NCBI GenBank assembly: GCA_003452395.1
Contig: DMOI01000001.1
Location: 1-10,084, forward strand
DNA length: 10,084 nt
Reading direction: 5' to 3'
From: Clostridiales bacterium
Lineage (GTDB): Bacteria > Bacillota > Clostridia > Lachnospirales > UBA12420
The notes under the pieces were generated by a model. That model was not told the origin of the DNA and searched no databases. It worked only from the letters and a program-made list of their open reading frames with translations. Positions 1 through 6,216 of the stretch are shown one piece after another (position 1 is the first letter of the stretch; each line of letters begins with the position of its first letter). A program made the position numbers and the translations under genes.

Positions 1-138
1 TATAATTTGTAAATCTACAATTATATCTAAGTAATGCATTTTGTCTTGCATATCCTTTAAAATATATTCTCCATTATTACCTCTAACCATTATGTGGTAC
101 ATTGCACCTTCGTAATGTATCCTTTGTTTTCTTGCCAC
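1..138 (-). CDS. Y1/IS200-type (REP-associated-like) transposase, N-terminal part, runs off the window
   Basis: The minus strand from 138 reads 46 codons without a stop to the window edge, starting at a GTG codon. The protein begins MARKQRIHYEGAMYHIMVRG and continues into NNGEYILKD. This is the first beta strand and loop typical of Y1 (HUH) transposase domains, in which a 'YHI..RGN' signature sits near residues 13-22. The catalytic HUH and tyrosine motifs lie outside the window. Such enzymes nick and rejoin single-stranded DNA to move IS200/IS605-like or REP-type elements. The GTG start is supported by a GGTGAGG ribosome binding site about five bases upstream and by the promoter at 160-188. 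No ATG fits this signal. The gene reads leftwards, away from the broken TPR gene, and probably belongs to the element that truncated it. The family call is fairly sure. Whether the enzyme is intact cannot be seen. Confidence 0.75.
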   Translation of the reverse strand, partial: MARKQRIHYEGAMYHIMVRGNNGEYILKDMQDKMHYLDIIVDLQII

Positions 139-150
139 TATTCCTCACCC

Positions 151-189
151 CTTGACATTACAATATCATGTGCTTATGCAATTGTCAAG
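151..189. repeat. Inverted repeat CTTGACA/TGTCAAG bracketing the transposase promoter
   Basis: CTTGACA at 151-157 and its exact reverse complement at 183-189 are separated by 25 bases. Each arm contains a -35 consensus, one facing each way. The minus-strand copy has a good extended -10. The plus-strand copy is followed 17 bases later by TATGCA, which is a weak -10. The arms could be an operator-like pair, facing promoters, or chance similarity. Confidence 0.4.
160..188 (-). promoter_or_regulatory. Sigma-A-type promoter of the Y1 transposase gene
   Basis: On the minus strand there is a perfect TTGACA -35 box (188-183), a 17-base spacer ending in TG-A (an extended -10), and a TATTGT -10 box (165-160) with four of six consensus matches. 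It lies just upstream of the ribosome binding site and GTG start at 138, which fits transcription of the transposase. Confidence 0.6.
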
Positions 190-230
190 CCCGTTCTCTT
201 TAAATTTCTAAAATTCATGCCTGACCCCAT
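190..230. mobile_element. Probable terminal segment of the Y1-transposase element, next to the truncated gene
   Basis: This non-coding stretch lies between the transposase promoter and the point where the TPR reading frame becomes protein-like. It contains a small AT hairpin (AATTT 203-207, loop CTA, AAATT 211-215) and then GCCTGACCCC at 219-228. Read from the minus strand this is GGGGTCAGGC, a type of sequence I recall near Y1 transposase genes in other genomes; that is memory, not a search. IS200/IS605-like elements end in short hairpins rather than classical inverted repeats. The exact boundary is uncertain within about 213-230. Confidence 0.4.
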
Positions 231-1196
231 CTACTGCAAGAGATTAATCAGTCAATAACAGAGTGGTATCTGACCACCTGCGATGATATTCAAATTTGTT
301 TTGATAATCCCGATAAATTAAGATTTTTAGACGATGAAATCAATTCTATCTTTAATATTATGAGACGGTGCTACTCTTTCTGCGATTATGCAACTGTTGT
401 GAAGTTTGCTAATTCAATAAGGTATTACATCCTCGTTCGAGCAATATATAATGACAGTCCCAACTCCATACATAAATTAACTGTACTTGCCGCTGAGCAT
501 TTAAATGATAAAGTTAGTAAATTTAAAGCTTTGATTTGTGCACTAAATGTCCTTAGTCGAAAACGAGAGTTAACCAAGGCAACAGAACTATTTATGCTCT
601 TAAAAACAAATGAAAAACATTTTTTAGCTAATATCGAGATAAAATTAGTTTTTCGCTATAATCATGCACAGGCAATATACTTTTACATGAATAATGATTA
701 TACCAAGGCTTTGGACTTTTATAAAACGAATGAATCTCTATTCGACCAGCTTCAAAATGTTGAAAAAAATGGGGAGATTAACAGTTGCCTTATGTGGACA
801 GCAAAATGTTATAAACATATGAACGATTTTATAAATGCAAGAAAGTACTACACAATGGCATATAATAATGCTATAGAGTACGGCTTAACACGTAGCTATA
901 TCAGTTCATCGCTACGCTTAATCGAAGTAGATATATTAGAACATACTGATCTTAACGATCCTGTCTCTATATTAAATAAGTTAAACGATATAGAACACCA
1001 CGTCATATCTTTTAACGAAAATAAGTTTTTAGCATTCTGGAATTTTTTATATGCCAGAGCCCTCTACATTATTAACAATAATACCTATTCCGATGATGTG
1101 AAATCTTTTGTTAACAAAGCTTATGATTTATATACTACTATGGGATTCTTGAAAAAGCAAACTGCTATAAAGCAATGGCTCTCTAGTATAAAGTAA
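225..1196 (+). pseudogene. 5'-truncated TPR-like protein, C-terminal remnant of a probable NB-ARC/STAND-type protein
   Basis: A frame opens right after a stop codon at 222-224 and encodes about 323 residues. The first ATG is at 360 and has no ribosome binding site. Protein-like sequence (LLQEINQSITEWYL, then ..FLDDEINSIFNIMRRCYSF) continues in frame upstream of it, so ATG 360 is not a natural start. The chain is all-helical with TPR-like helix pairs, for example around NHAQAIYFYMNNDYTKALDFY and LMWTAKCYKHMNDFINARKYY. The opening pattern, a W-containing helix, an 'E..NI......C' helix, and then 'YY.LVR' before the repeats, resembles the region that follows the NTPase domain in NB-ARC/STAND proteins. 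No NTPase motif remains. The left edge coincides with the Y1 transposase element, so insertion or deletion there probably removed the 5' part. Truncation is well supported; the family of the lost part is inferred. Confidence 0.6.
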
Positions 1197-1201
1197 TGCT
1201 G

Positions 1202-1253
1202 CAAAACAGACAAAATCTCTCAATTTTATGAAGCTTTTGCCTGTTTTGTTTTT
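1202..1253 (+). terminator. Rho-independent terminator after the TPR remnant
   Basis: CAAAACAGACAAAA (1202-1215) pairs with TTTTGCCTGTTTTG (1235-1248) at 13 of 14 positions across a 19-base loop, and five T residues follow at 1249-1253. It lies six bases after the TAA of the TPR remnant. On the minus strand the same hairpin is not followed by a T-run, so it would be at best a weak terminator for the operon ending at 1264. Confidence 0.7.
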
Positions 1254-1263
1254 GTTCAACAAT

Positions 1264-2016
1264 TTATAATACTTGCTTGCACTCTTTTACTGCAGATTCG
1301 GGTGATATTTTTATGCTATCACTATATTGCACCATATCCACAATGCACCCTGCACCTATTTCAATATCTCTACCTTTTATACTTTGGACTTCTGCATACT
1401 CAACAAAGACTTTGTCTGCTCCTATTTTCTTAATTATTAATTCTGTCGTCTTGCTTTCATTTGTTATTTCCAGTTTTCCAGCAATGATTGTTCCTATTTT
1501 TGCTTTTGATCCTTTTCCCCTAACATTTATAAATACATTTCCAGCCTCTACCTTATCTGCGCTCATCCTGCCTTGTATTTGTAAGGTACTGTTTTTTTCT
1601 CCCTTTATCTGTTCTGTAGTTATCAAACCTTTCATATTGCATTTTTCATCAAACAATACTTTTTTAACATTAATAGTTCCATCTGTTTTGATATTTTTCC
1701 CCACAATGCTATTATTGATAGTAGCTTGCCCCTTCAACTCAATTACTGCCGCCTTAATACTATTACCTACTTTTAGTTGCCCTTTTTGTTCAATTTGTTC
1801 TTCGGCAATCAGATCATTATTAATCTTAATAATTCCATCCAACTTTGCCTTTTTACATTCCAGTGACTCGTCAACAGTTACCATTCCATTAAGATCAATA
1901 AACTCTTGTTCACAATTTTCTGTATACTTACCCATTCCATTTATCTTGTTTTTAGAGTCGTCCTCATTAAACTCTAAAATTCCTTTGAATTTGTTCATAA
2001 TACCTTTCAAAATCAA
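1264..2016 (-). CDS. Bactofilin-like polymer-forming beta-helix protein
   Basis: This 250-residue protein is built of short, regularly spaced beta-strand repeats: 'LNGMVTVDESLECKKAKLDG', 'IEQKGQLKVGNSI..AVIELKG', 'IVGKNIKTDGTINVKKVLFD' and more. They alternate hydrophobic residues with a Gly turn about every 16-20 residues. This is the pattern of bactofilin-type proteins, including Bacillus YhbE/YhbF-like ones, which polymerise into cytoskeletal or membrane-associated filaments. The C-terminal 'KGRDIEIGAGCIVDMVQYSD' segment fits the closing turns of such clostridial proteins. There is no signal peptide and no transmembrane helix. The TTG start at 2016 is preferred because AAGGAGG sits eight bases upstream; the ATG at 1998 has only a weak site. 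It is the last gene of the run, 59 bases after the HD gene. Its link to the nucleotide genes is unclear. A TATTAT box lies in the gap, without a convincing -35. Confidence 0.6.
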   Translation of the reverse strand: MILKGIMNKFKGILEFNEDDSKNKINGMGKYTENCEQEFIDLNGMVTVDESLECKKAKLDGIIKINNDLIAEEQIEQKGQLKVGNSIKAAVIELKGQATINNSIVGKNIKTDGTINVKKVLFDEKCNMKGLITTEQIKGEKNSTLQIQGRMSADKVEAGNVFINVRGKGSKAKIGTIIAGKLEITNESKTTELIIKKIGADKVFVEYAEVQSIKGRDIEIGAGCIVDMVQYSDSIKISPESAVKECKQVL

Positions 2017-2024
2017 CTTTATCG

Positions 2025-2031
2025 CCTCCTT
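2025..2031 (-). promoter_or_regulatory. Ribosome binding site that decides the TTG start of the bactofilin-like gene
   Basis: AAGGAGG on the minus strand lies eight bases before TTG at 2016. This is the strongest Shine-Dalgarno match near the gene's 5' end and favours TTG over the in-frame ATG 18 bases downstream. Confidence 0.75.
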
Positions 2032-2075
2032 AAATTTGATAATATCCGCTATTTTTTACTTCTTGCCTTGAATGT

Positions 2076-3119
2076 CTATTTTACATAGATATATTTCACA
2101 CTCTTATCATGTAAGTAATCATCAAGTATTTTTTTCATTCGATTTGATATGTCAATCGTCCTAATTAACTTTTCTTGTACAAAAACAAGAGGATTAATGT
2201 ATCTTCTTTTAACATCAAGATGTATGCAATACTTTCCTTCTACATAATCATCACTTTCCAATACCTCATCAAACTTTGTATATAACTCCCACATAGATAA
2301 AATTTCCTTTTCACTACTTGTCCGTATCTTTTCAACTATTTCTTCTTCTTTGTATATGTATAAATCTTCCTCTTTTAGTATATTCTTATTACAGCACAGC
2401 TCTAATATATCAGCTAACATTTGACCAGATATTTTTGACTCTTTTCCGCTCATAAACCTTCCGTTTTCTATTGAAATTTTCATTAATCTTTCCGCCAAAC
2501 ATGGCTCACTAATAACCATTTCGGGTTCATCTTCTTCATTGTTGCATATTACTATTCTTTTATATATTTTTTCAACTTCCTCAATTTTAATTTTCCCTCT
2601 TGTTAAACTTAAATAAAATGTATATTCCAATCTATCAGCAGATAGTTTTGGGGCTTTATTGTCTGCTATAGAATATTTTTTATAATCTTCCACATCTTCT
2701 GGTAATATATCGTACTCATTCAGTATTTTAAGTATTTCTTCCGATTGTCTTATTACTTGAATTGTATCAACTTCTGTAATTTCTTGATTCACATAATCTT
2801 TCTTTAAAAAATCAATAACATGTGCAAATGTAGGTGTCGATATGTCATGAAACAAGCCCGATATGCTTTGCCTAATATCTTTCGTAAAGTTCCATATAAT
2901 TAATGCTACGCCTATACTATGATCTAGTCTGGAATAATTAAATATTGGGTTAAATATTTCAGCATTTAAATAATCCTGCCCACAATTTTGCCCAACATGT
3001 TCAAGTCTCTTTAGTTCAGTAGTATTTGCTAAATCTATTATAAAACGAGGCACCTCATTACTATAAATACTATGTAATTTTTTTATCATTGCTCTTCCAC
3101 TTTCATTAATTGCTTTCAT
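2076..3119 (-). CDS. HD-domain phosphohydrolase, SAMHD1/dGTPase-like
   Basis: This 347-residue soluble protein has an N-terminal HD domain. 'YSRLDHSIGVALI' supplies His67, 'SGLFHDISTPTFAH' supplies His91-Asp92 and also His100, and 'LSADRLEYTF' supplies Asp162. This is the H...HD...D metal-binding set, in the order and local context of SAMHD1/dGTPase-type enzymes ('GLLHDIGHGPFSH' in relatives). Those enzymes bind a metal and remove phosphate or triphosphate from nucleotides. The C-terminal half (about 180-347) is helical and charged, and I do not recognise it. The ATG at 3119 has a GAAGGAG site seven bases upstream. The gene starts 26 bases after the kinase-like gene and is probably co-transcribed with it and the RNR-like gene, which suggests a nucleotide substrate. 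The HD fold is well supported. The substrate (dNTP, modified nucleotide or other phosphoester) is not known. Confidence 0.8.
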   Translation of the reverse strand: MKAINESGRAMIKKLHSIYSNEVPRFIIDLANTTELKRLEHVGQNCGQDYLNAEIFNPIFNYSRLDHSIGVALIIWNFTKDIRQSISGLFHDISTPTFAHVIDFLKKDYVNQEITEVDTIQVIRQSEEILKILNEYDILPEDVEDYKKYSIADNKAPKLSADRLEYTFYLSLTRGKIKIEEVEKIYKRIVICNNEEDEPEMVISEPCLAERLMKISIENGRFMSGKESKISGQMLADILELCCNKNILKEEDLYIYKEEEIVEKIRTSSEKEILSMWELYTKFDEVLESDDYVEGKYCIHLDVKRRYINPLVFVQEKLIRTIDISNRMKKILDDYLHDKSVKYIYVK

Positions 3120-3145
3120 ATTTTTTCTCCTTCTCTATCCAAATG

Positions 3146-3727
3146 TTATGCTTCCATTATATTATAATCTACCTCAAGATTCTCCTTACTATCTATCTGT
3201 TCAATTTGATTTACAACTACTTCAGCTCTCTCTTCAATATTTGCAATTGGTACATCAACAATTTCATACCCATACTTGAGGTACGTTTTTCTAAGCTTTG
3301 CGTGTATTTTCCGAGATTCAATTTCATCTTCATATCCCAAATAATCAGGAGTATAAATCTTTAATGGCTCAAGTAAAAATATTTTACCATATCTTTTGCT
3401 AAGATCTATATGTTCTAAAAGTCTTGTATCCAGTGTCCTTCCATAGTATTCAGAATACGCAATGCTATCGATAACACTTCTATCAAAAATACAAATCTGA
3501 CTTTTATCAACTCTTTTTTCCATTTCAATTTTAAGCTTTAATATCTCATTTTCCATTTCATCTCCGCTATTCAGAACTTCTTTCAATTCCCTACCTTTGC
3601 TTATTTCACTATCCATATAGAGCCTAGCAATTTCCGGATATACATTGAACCCTAAGTATCTTAAATAATTAATAATAGTAGTTTTTCCTACTTTTGGACC
3701 TCCTGTTAAAACAAACCAATTATTCAT
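3146..3727 (-). CDS. AAA_28 (NadR/Ttd14-like) P-loop protein, probable nucleotide or nucleoside kinase
   Basis: This 193-residue protein starts at the ATG at 3727. A longer reading to 3775 is possible, but it would overlap the gene upstream and has no comparable ribosome site. GGPKVGKTT at residues 9-17 is the Walker A loop. 'VYPEIARLY' (29-37) and 'CIFDRSVIDSIAY' (79-91) match the AAA_28 pattern, in which Asp-Arg of the 'DR' motif acts as in deoxynucleoside kinases and thymidylate kinases. 'IFLLEPLKIYTPD' followed by 'R..A.LRKTYLKYGYEIVDVP' (116-160) is the typical LID and closing region. Known members phosphorylate small molecules such as nicotinamide riboside or bind nucleotides, but many have no proven substrate. 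The protein is cytoplasmic. Only one base separates its start from the stop of the RNR-like gene, so translation is probably coupled. I infer a kinase acting on the same nucleotide pathway; the family is clearer than the substrate. Confidence 0.75.
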   Translation of the reverse strand: MNNWFVLTGGPKVGKTTIINYLRYLGFNVYPEIARLYMDSEISKGRELKEVLNSGDEMENEILKLKIEMEKRVDKSQICIFDRSVIDSIAYSEYYGRTLDTRLLEHIDLSKRYGKIFLLEPLKIYTPDYLGYEDEIESRKIHAKLRKTYLKYGYEIVDVPIANIEERAEVVVNQIEQIDSKENLEVDYNIMEA

Positions 3728-3728
3728 A

Positions 3729-5420
3729 CTACACCTCCAAGTCCATACTAGTTTCTCTTCCCTCCAAGCAACCATCTCTGAACAATGTGATCCCTTTTAT
3801 GTTACTCCCAATTATATCTAATAAAATGCTATTTACTTCTTCCTTACCTATGTAATTGGGGATATTCAAGGTTTTAGACACAGATTCATCCACGTATTTG
3901 GTGGCACTCGATACAATACCTATTTGCTTTGATGGTGAAACTTCCAAGGCAGTTACAAAAATATCTTTTATTTCTTCGGGTAGTGTTTCTATGTCCCCAC
4001 ATCTTCCAGTTTTAAGCACTTCTTGTATTAAACTTAATTTTTGTATTTCGCTTAAATTCAATTTACTTATTTCAAACAAGAATTGTGAATTTATACTACC
4101 ATCTGGCTCTAACAACGAAAATCTTGGCTCTATACTATATGAAGTCATAGCAATACTAGCGCTTTTACCTGTTGGTGGTAAAGCAACGGTTGCAGAATTT
4201 CTTATTCCAAACTCTTTTACCAAATTCCACAATTCATTCCAATTTTCTTTCAAAACAATTTGATTGTCTTCATCTGCAAATCTCATAAACCATTCATAAT
4301 CTTTATATCTACTTTCTTCGAATAGTTGAAACTTACCACGTTCACGTGCCATACTAACAGATTCAACCTTCGAGTAATAATTAATGCTTGCCAAAATATT
4401 TTCTAGTAATATTTTTGATTCCTCATTTCCATATGGCATTCTCAATTTATAAAACATATCTGCTGTCCCACAAATCCCCAATCCTACTCTCCTTTTAGCC
4501 TCAATTATATTCGTTGTATTTTCTACTTTTTTTTCAATTGAATGATCTACTATATTATCTAACATTCTAGTTCCGGTTCTACAGCAATCAATAATTTCTT
4601 TCATATCAACCACACCCTCATTCACAAATTCGGCAAGGTTTATATAACTAAAGTGACACACCTCTCCTTTTGACATCCCTATTTCCGCACAAGGAGCAAA
4701 TCCTTCATACTTAAAAATTGGAGTTGGATTGTCTCTTTCAAAAGAATCAATAAATATAATCCCCGGTTCACCACAAAAATGCATACTATCAGACATTTTT
4801 CTCAATAATTCATTTGCTTTCATTGTTTGATTTTTTCCATCTACAATAACTTCCACGTCAACGCTATGTTTAATTTTTTCTATAAATTCATCTGACATTT
4901 TCACTGATAGATTAAATCTCCAACTTGCATAATTCGCATTTTCTTTCATTTTTATAAACTCTAATATATTTATGTTTTCAGCACTTATTGTAGCCATACC
5001 TGCAGTAGGTCTCCTCGCATCATTATCAAACGATTTTAAAACTTCATTCAGTACCTTCAGCGTATATATGGGCTCGTCAATCTCATCAAGATCAAATCCC
5101 ATTCCTATTCCTAACATTGCATAATTATATATACCATCCCTCATCTTTTCGAAATCTCTTTTAATTTCTACAGGTATCACAGTACATGCACTTGCACCAT
5201 TCTTTTCACTTAAAATATTATACAATATCGGAGTACCAAGAACAATTTTTCTTTCCATTACATACTTCATTAGTTTAGTAGTAAATTGTTCATTATTTAC
5301 ATTATATTTTTGATCCATTTCAGCAATTTTTAGCACAACTTTTTCAATAAACTCTTCTGCACTTTCAGTTTCCAATAAAATATTCAACTTTCTCATTAAT
5401 TTTTCATTAAATTTCCCCAT
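3729..5420 (-). CDS. Class II (adenosylcobalamin-type) ribonucleotide-reductase-like protein, short and divergent
   Basis: This 563-residue protein shows RNR landmarks in order: SACTV (Cys79, first redox Cys); 'GIGMGFDLDEI' (104-114); RRPTAGMATI (136-145); FNLSV (169-173); 'EPGIIFIDSFERDNPTP' (218-234); APCAE (242-246) with Cys244 and Glu246; Cys255 in 'VCHFSYINLA', eleven residues later as in class II enzymes (C408/C419 of Lactobacillus RTPR, C322/C333 of Thermotoga NrdJ); a phosphate loop PTGKSAS with SIEP (416-432); 'VDESVSKTLNIPN' (510-522); and 'GITLFRDG' (543-550). Class II enzymes use B12 to make a thiyl radical and reduce nucleotides. Odd points: Ala242 replaces the usual Asn, the phosphate loop is altered, there is no N-terminal ATP-cone, no Cys pair in the tail, and the chain is shorter than typical NrdJ. 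AGGAGG lies seven bases before ATG 5420. No cobalamin riboswitch fits in the 22-nt gap. Either a specialised radical enzyme or a minimal reductase is possible. Confidence 0.8.
   Translation of the reverse strand: MGKFNEKLMRKLNILLETESAEEFIEKVVLKIAEMDQKYNVNNEQFTTKLMKYVMERKIVLGTPILYNILSEKNGASACTVIPVEIKRDFEKMRDGIYNYAMLGIGMGFDLDEIDEPIYTLKVLNEVLKSFDNDARRPTAGMATISAENINILEFIKMKENANYASWRFNLSVKMSDEFIEKIKHSVDVEVIVDGKNQTMKANELLRKMSDSMHFCGEPGIIFIDSFERDNPTPIFKYEGFAPCAEIGMSKGEVCHFSYINLAEFVNEGVVDMKEIIDCCRTGTRMLDNIVDHSIEKKVENTTNIIEAKRRVGLGICGTADMFYKLRMPYGNEESKILLENILASINYYSKVESVSMARERGKFQLFEESRYKDYEWFMRFADEDNQIVLKENWNELWNLVKEFGIRNSATVALPPTGKSASIAMTSYSIEPRFSLLEPDGSINSQFLFEISKLNLSEIQKLSLIQEVLKTGRCGDIETLPEEIKDIFVTALEVSPSKQIGIVSSATKYVDESVSKTLNIPNYIGKEEVNSILLDIIGSNIKGITLFRDGCLEGRETSMDLEV
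3732..3738 (-). promoter_or_regulatory. Ribosome binding site of the AAA_28 gene, inside the RNR-like gene
   Basis: GGAGGTG on the minus strand overlaps the last codons of the RNR-like gene and lies six bases (counted from GGAGG) before ATG 3727. It sets the start of the kinase-like gene and indicates translational coupling with the upstream stop codon at 3731-3729. Confidence 0.8.
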
Positions 5421-5442
5421 GCAGTCACCTCCTGTCTTTACA

Positions 5443-6216
5443 TTAATAATGTCCCAAATTCCCTTTTACCTTTGCTTTTTCTATATAATATTTAAATACC
5501 AAAACACCTATTATGCTATATAATACAGATATTAGAATTAGTATAATTACATCATTCCACAAAATATTATTCGCTACAATATTCTCTATATTCTTTGTTG
5601 CCCAAGTCATTGGAATCATATAACTCATACCCTTTAAATAAACTGGTAGTTCATTAACTGGAGATGTTATATTAGTAAAAAACAATAACACATACGTAAT
5701 AATTCCCAAAAACGCTTGAATCCTTTTATAGAACAGTGCAAAACCACCAAACATAAGTCCCAATATATAAAAACAAAATACCGTAAATATTATAATTAAC
5801 ATTATTAATATATTTTCTAATCCTATATGTATAAAATCATTCCATAATCCAAACAAAAGTATTACAATCAAAAAGCTTATTAGAGCCTTAATAAAATTAA
5901 ATGTAACATTTACAATTATCTTTGCACCATATATGTATATAATATTTGTTCTAGTCATAAACATTTGTTCTAATGTTCCGATCATAGCCTCTTCTTCAAC
6001 AACACTGCTAATATAGGTTAACGCAGATGTACACAACTGCCAAGTTATAAGTCCATATAACAAAACAACCGTACCACTCCCTTTTTCGCTATTAAATGAT
6101 ATCAGCACGCCTATATATATTATTATCATACTTATGTTATAAAAAATATAGTTGAATTTATATTGTTTTAACTCTCCCATAAGCATTAGTATTTCTGCTT
6201 TAATTACCCTAACCAT
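5443..6216 (-). CDS. ABC-2 type exporter permease
   Basis: This 257-residue membrane protein has about six hydrophobic segments (roughly 24-41, 50-68, 105-125, 134-157, 168-183 and 221-242), the normal layout for an ABC2 half-transporter permease. Between segments two and three, 'VVEEEAMIGTLEQMFMTRTN' (72-91) is the E-rich coupling-helix region ('E...GTLE.L') common to ABC-2 permeases. The periplasmic-side loop with 'SPVNELP' before the last helices is also typical. Its ATG overlaps the ATPase stop by eight bases (ATGGTTAG), and a GAGGGG site lies about ten bases upstream, so the two subunits are translationally coupled. It should form a membrane exporter with the ATPase. The substrate cannot be read from the sequence. 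Its position just before the RNR-like, kinase-like and HD genes hints that it may export a product of theirs or confer self-protection. Confidence 0.88.
   Translation of the reverse strand: MVRVIKAEILMLMGELKQYKFNYIFYNISMIIIYIGVLISFNSEKGSGTVVLLYGLITWQLCTSALTYISSVVEEEAMIGTLEQMFMTRTNIIYIYGAKIIVNVTFNFIKALISFLIVILLFGLWNDFIHIGLENILIMLIIIFTVFCFYILGLMFGGFALFYKRIQAFLGIITYVLLFFTNITSPVNELPVYLKGMSYMIPMTWATKNIENIVANNILWNDVIILILISVLYSIIGVLVFKYYIEKAKVKGNLGHY

Noticed and set aside
360..362. ATG as start of an intact 278-residue TPR protein
   Set aside because: There is no Shine-Dalgarno site upstream, and protein-like sequence continues in frame for about 130 bases before it, which indicates a truncated longer gene.
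1277..2071. Long plus-strand open frame of 264 codons opposite the bactofilin-like gene
   Set aside because: It is antisense to a protein with clear repeat structure, its composition is the low-complexity hydrophobic type produced by reading the opposite strand, and it has no ribosome binding site.
3728..3775. Longer N-terminus for the AAA_28 protein
   Set aside because: The 16 extra residues would overlap the conserved end of the RNR-like gene, while ATG 3727 has a GGAGGTG site at ideal spacing and places the P-loop at the usual position near the N-terminus.
3856..4263. Plus-strand open frame opposite the RNR-like gene
   Set aside because: It lies wholly inside a gene with many family motifs on the other strand and has no recognisable domain.
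5421..5442. Cobalamin riboswitch upstream of the class II RNR-like gene
   Set aside because: The gap is only 22 nt and contains little beyond the ribosome binding site. I saw no B12-box-like sequence in the 74-nt gap at 7067-7140 either.
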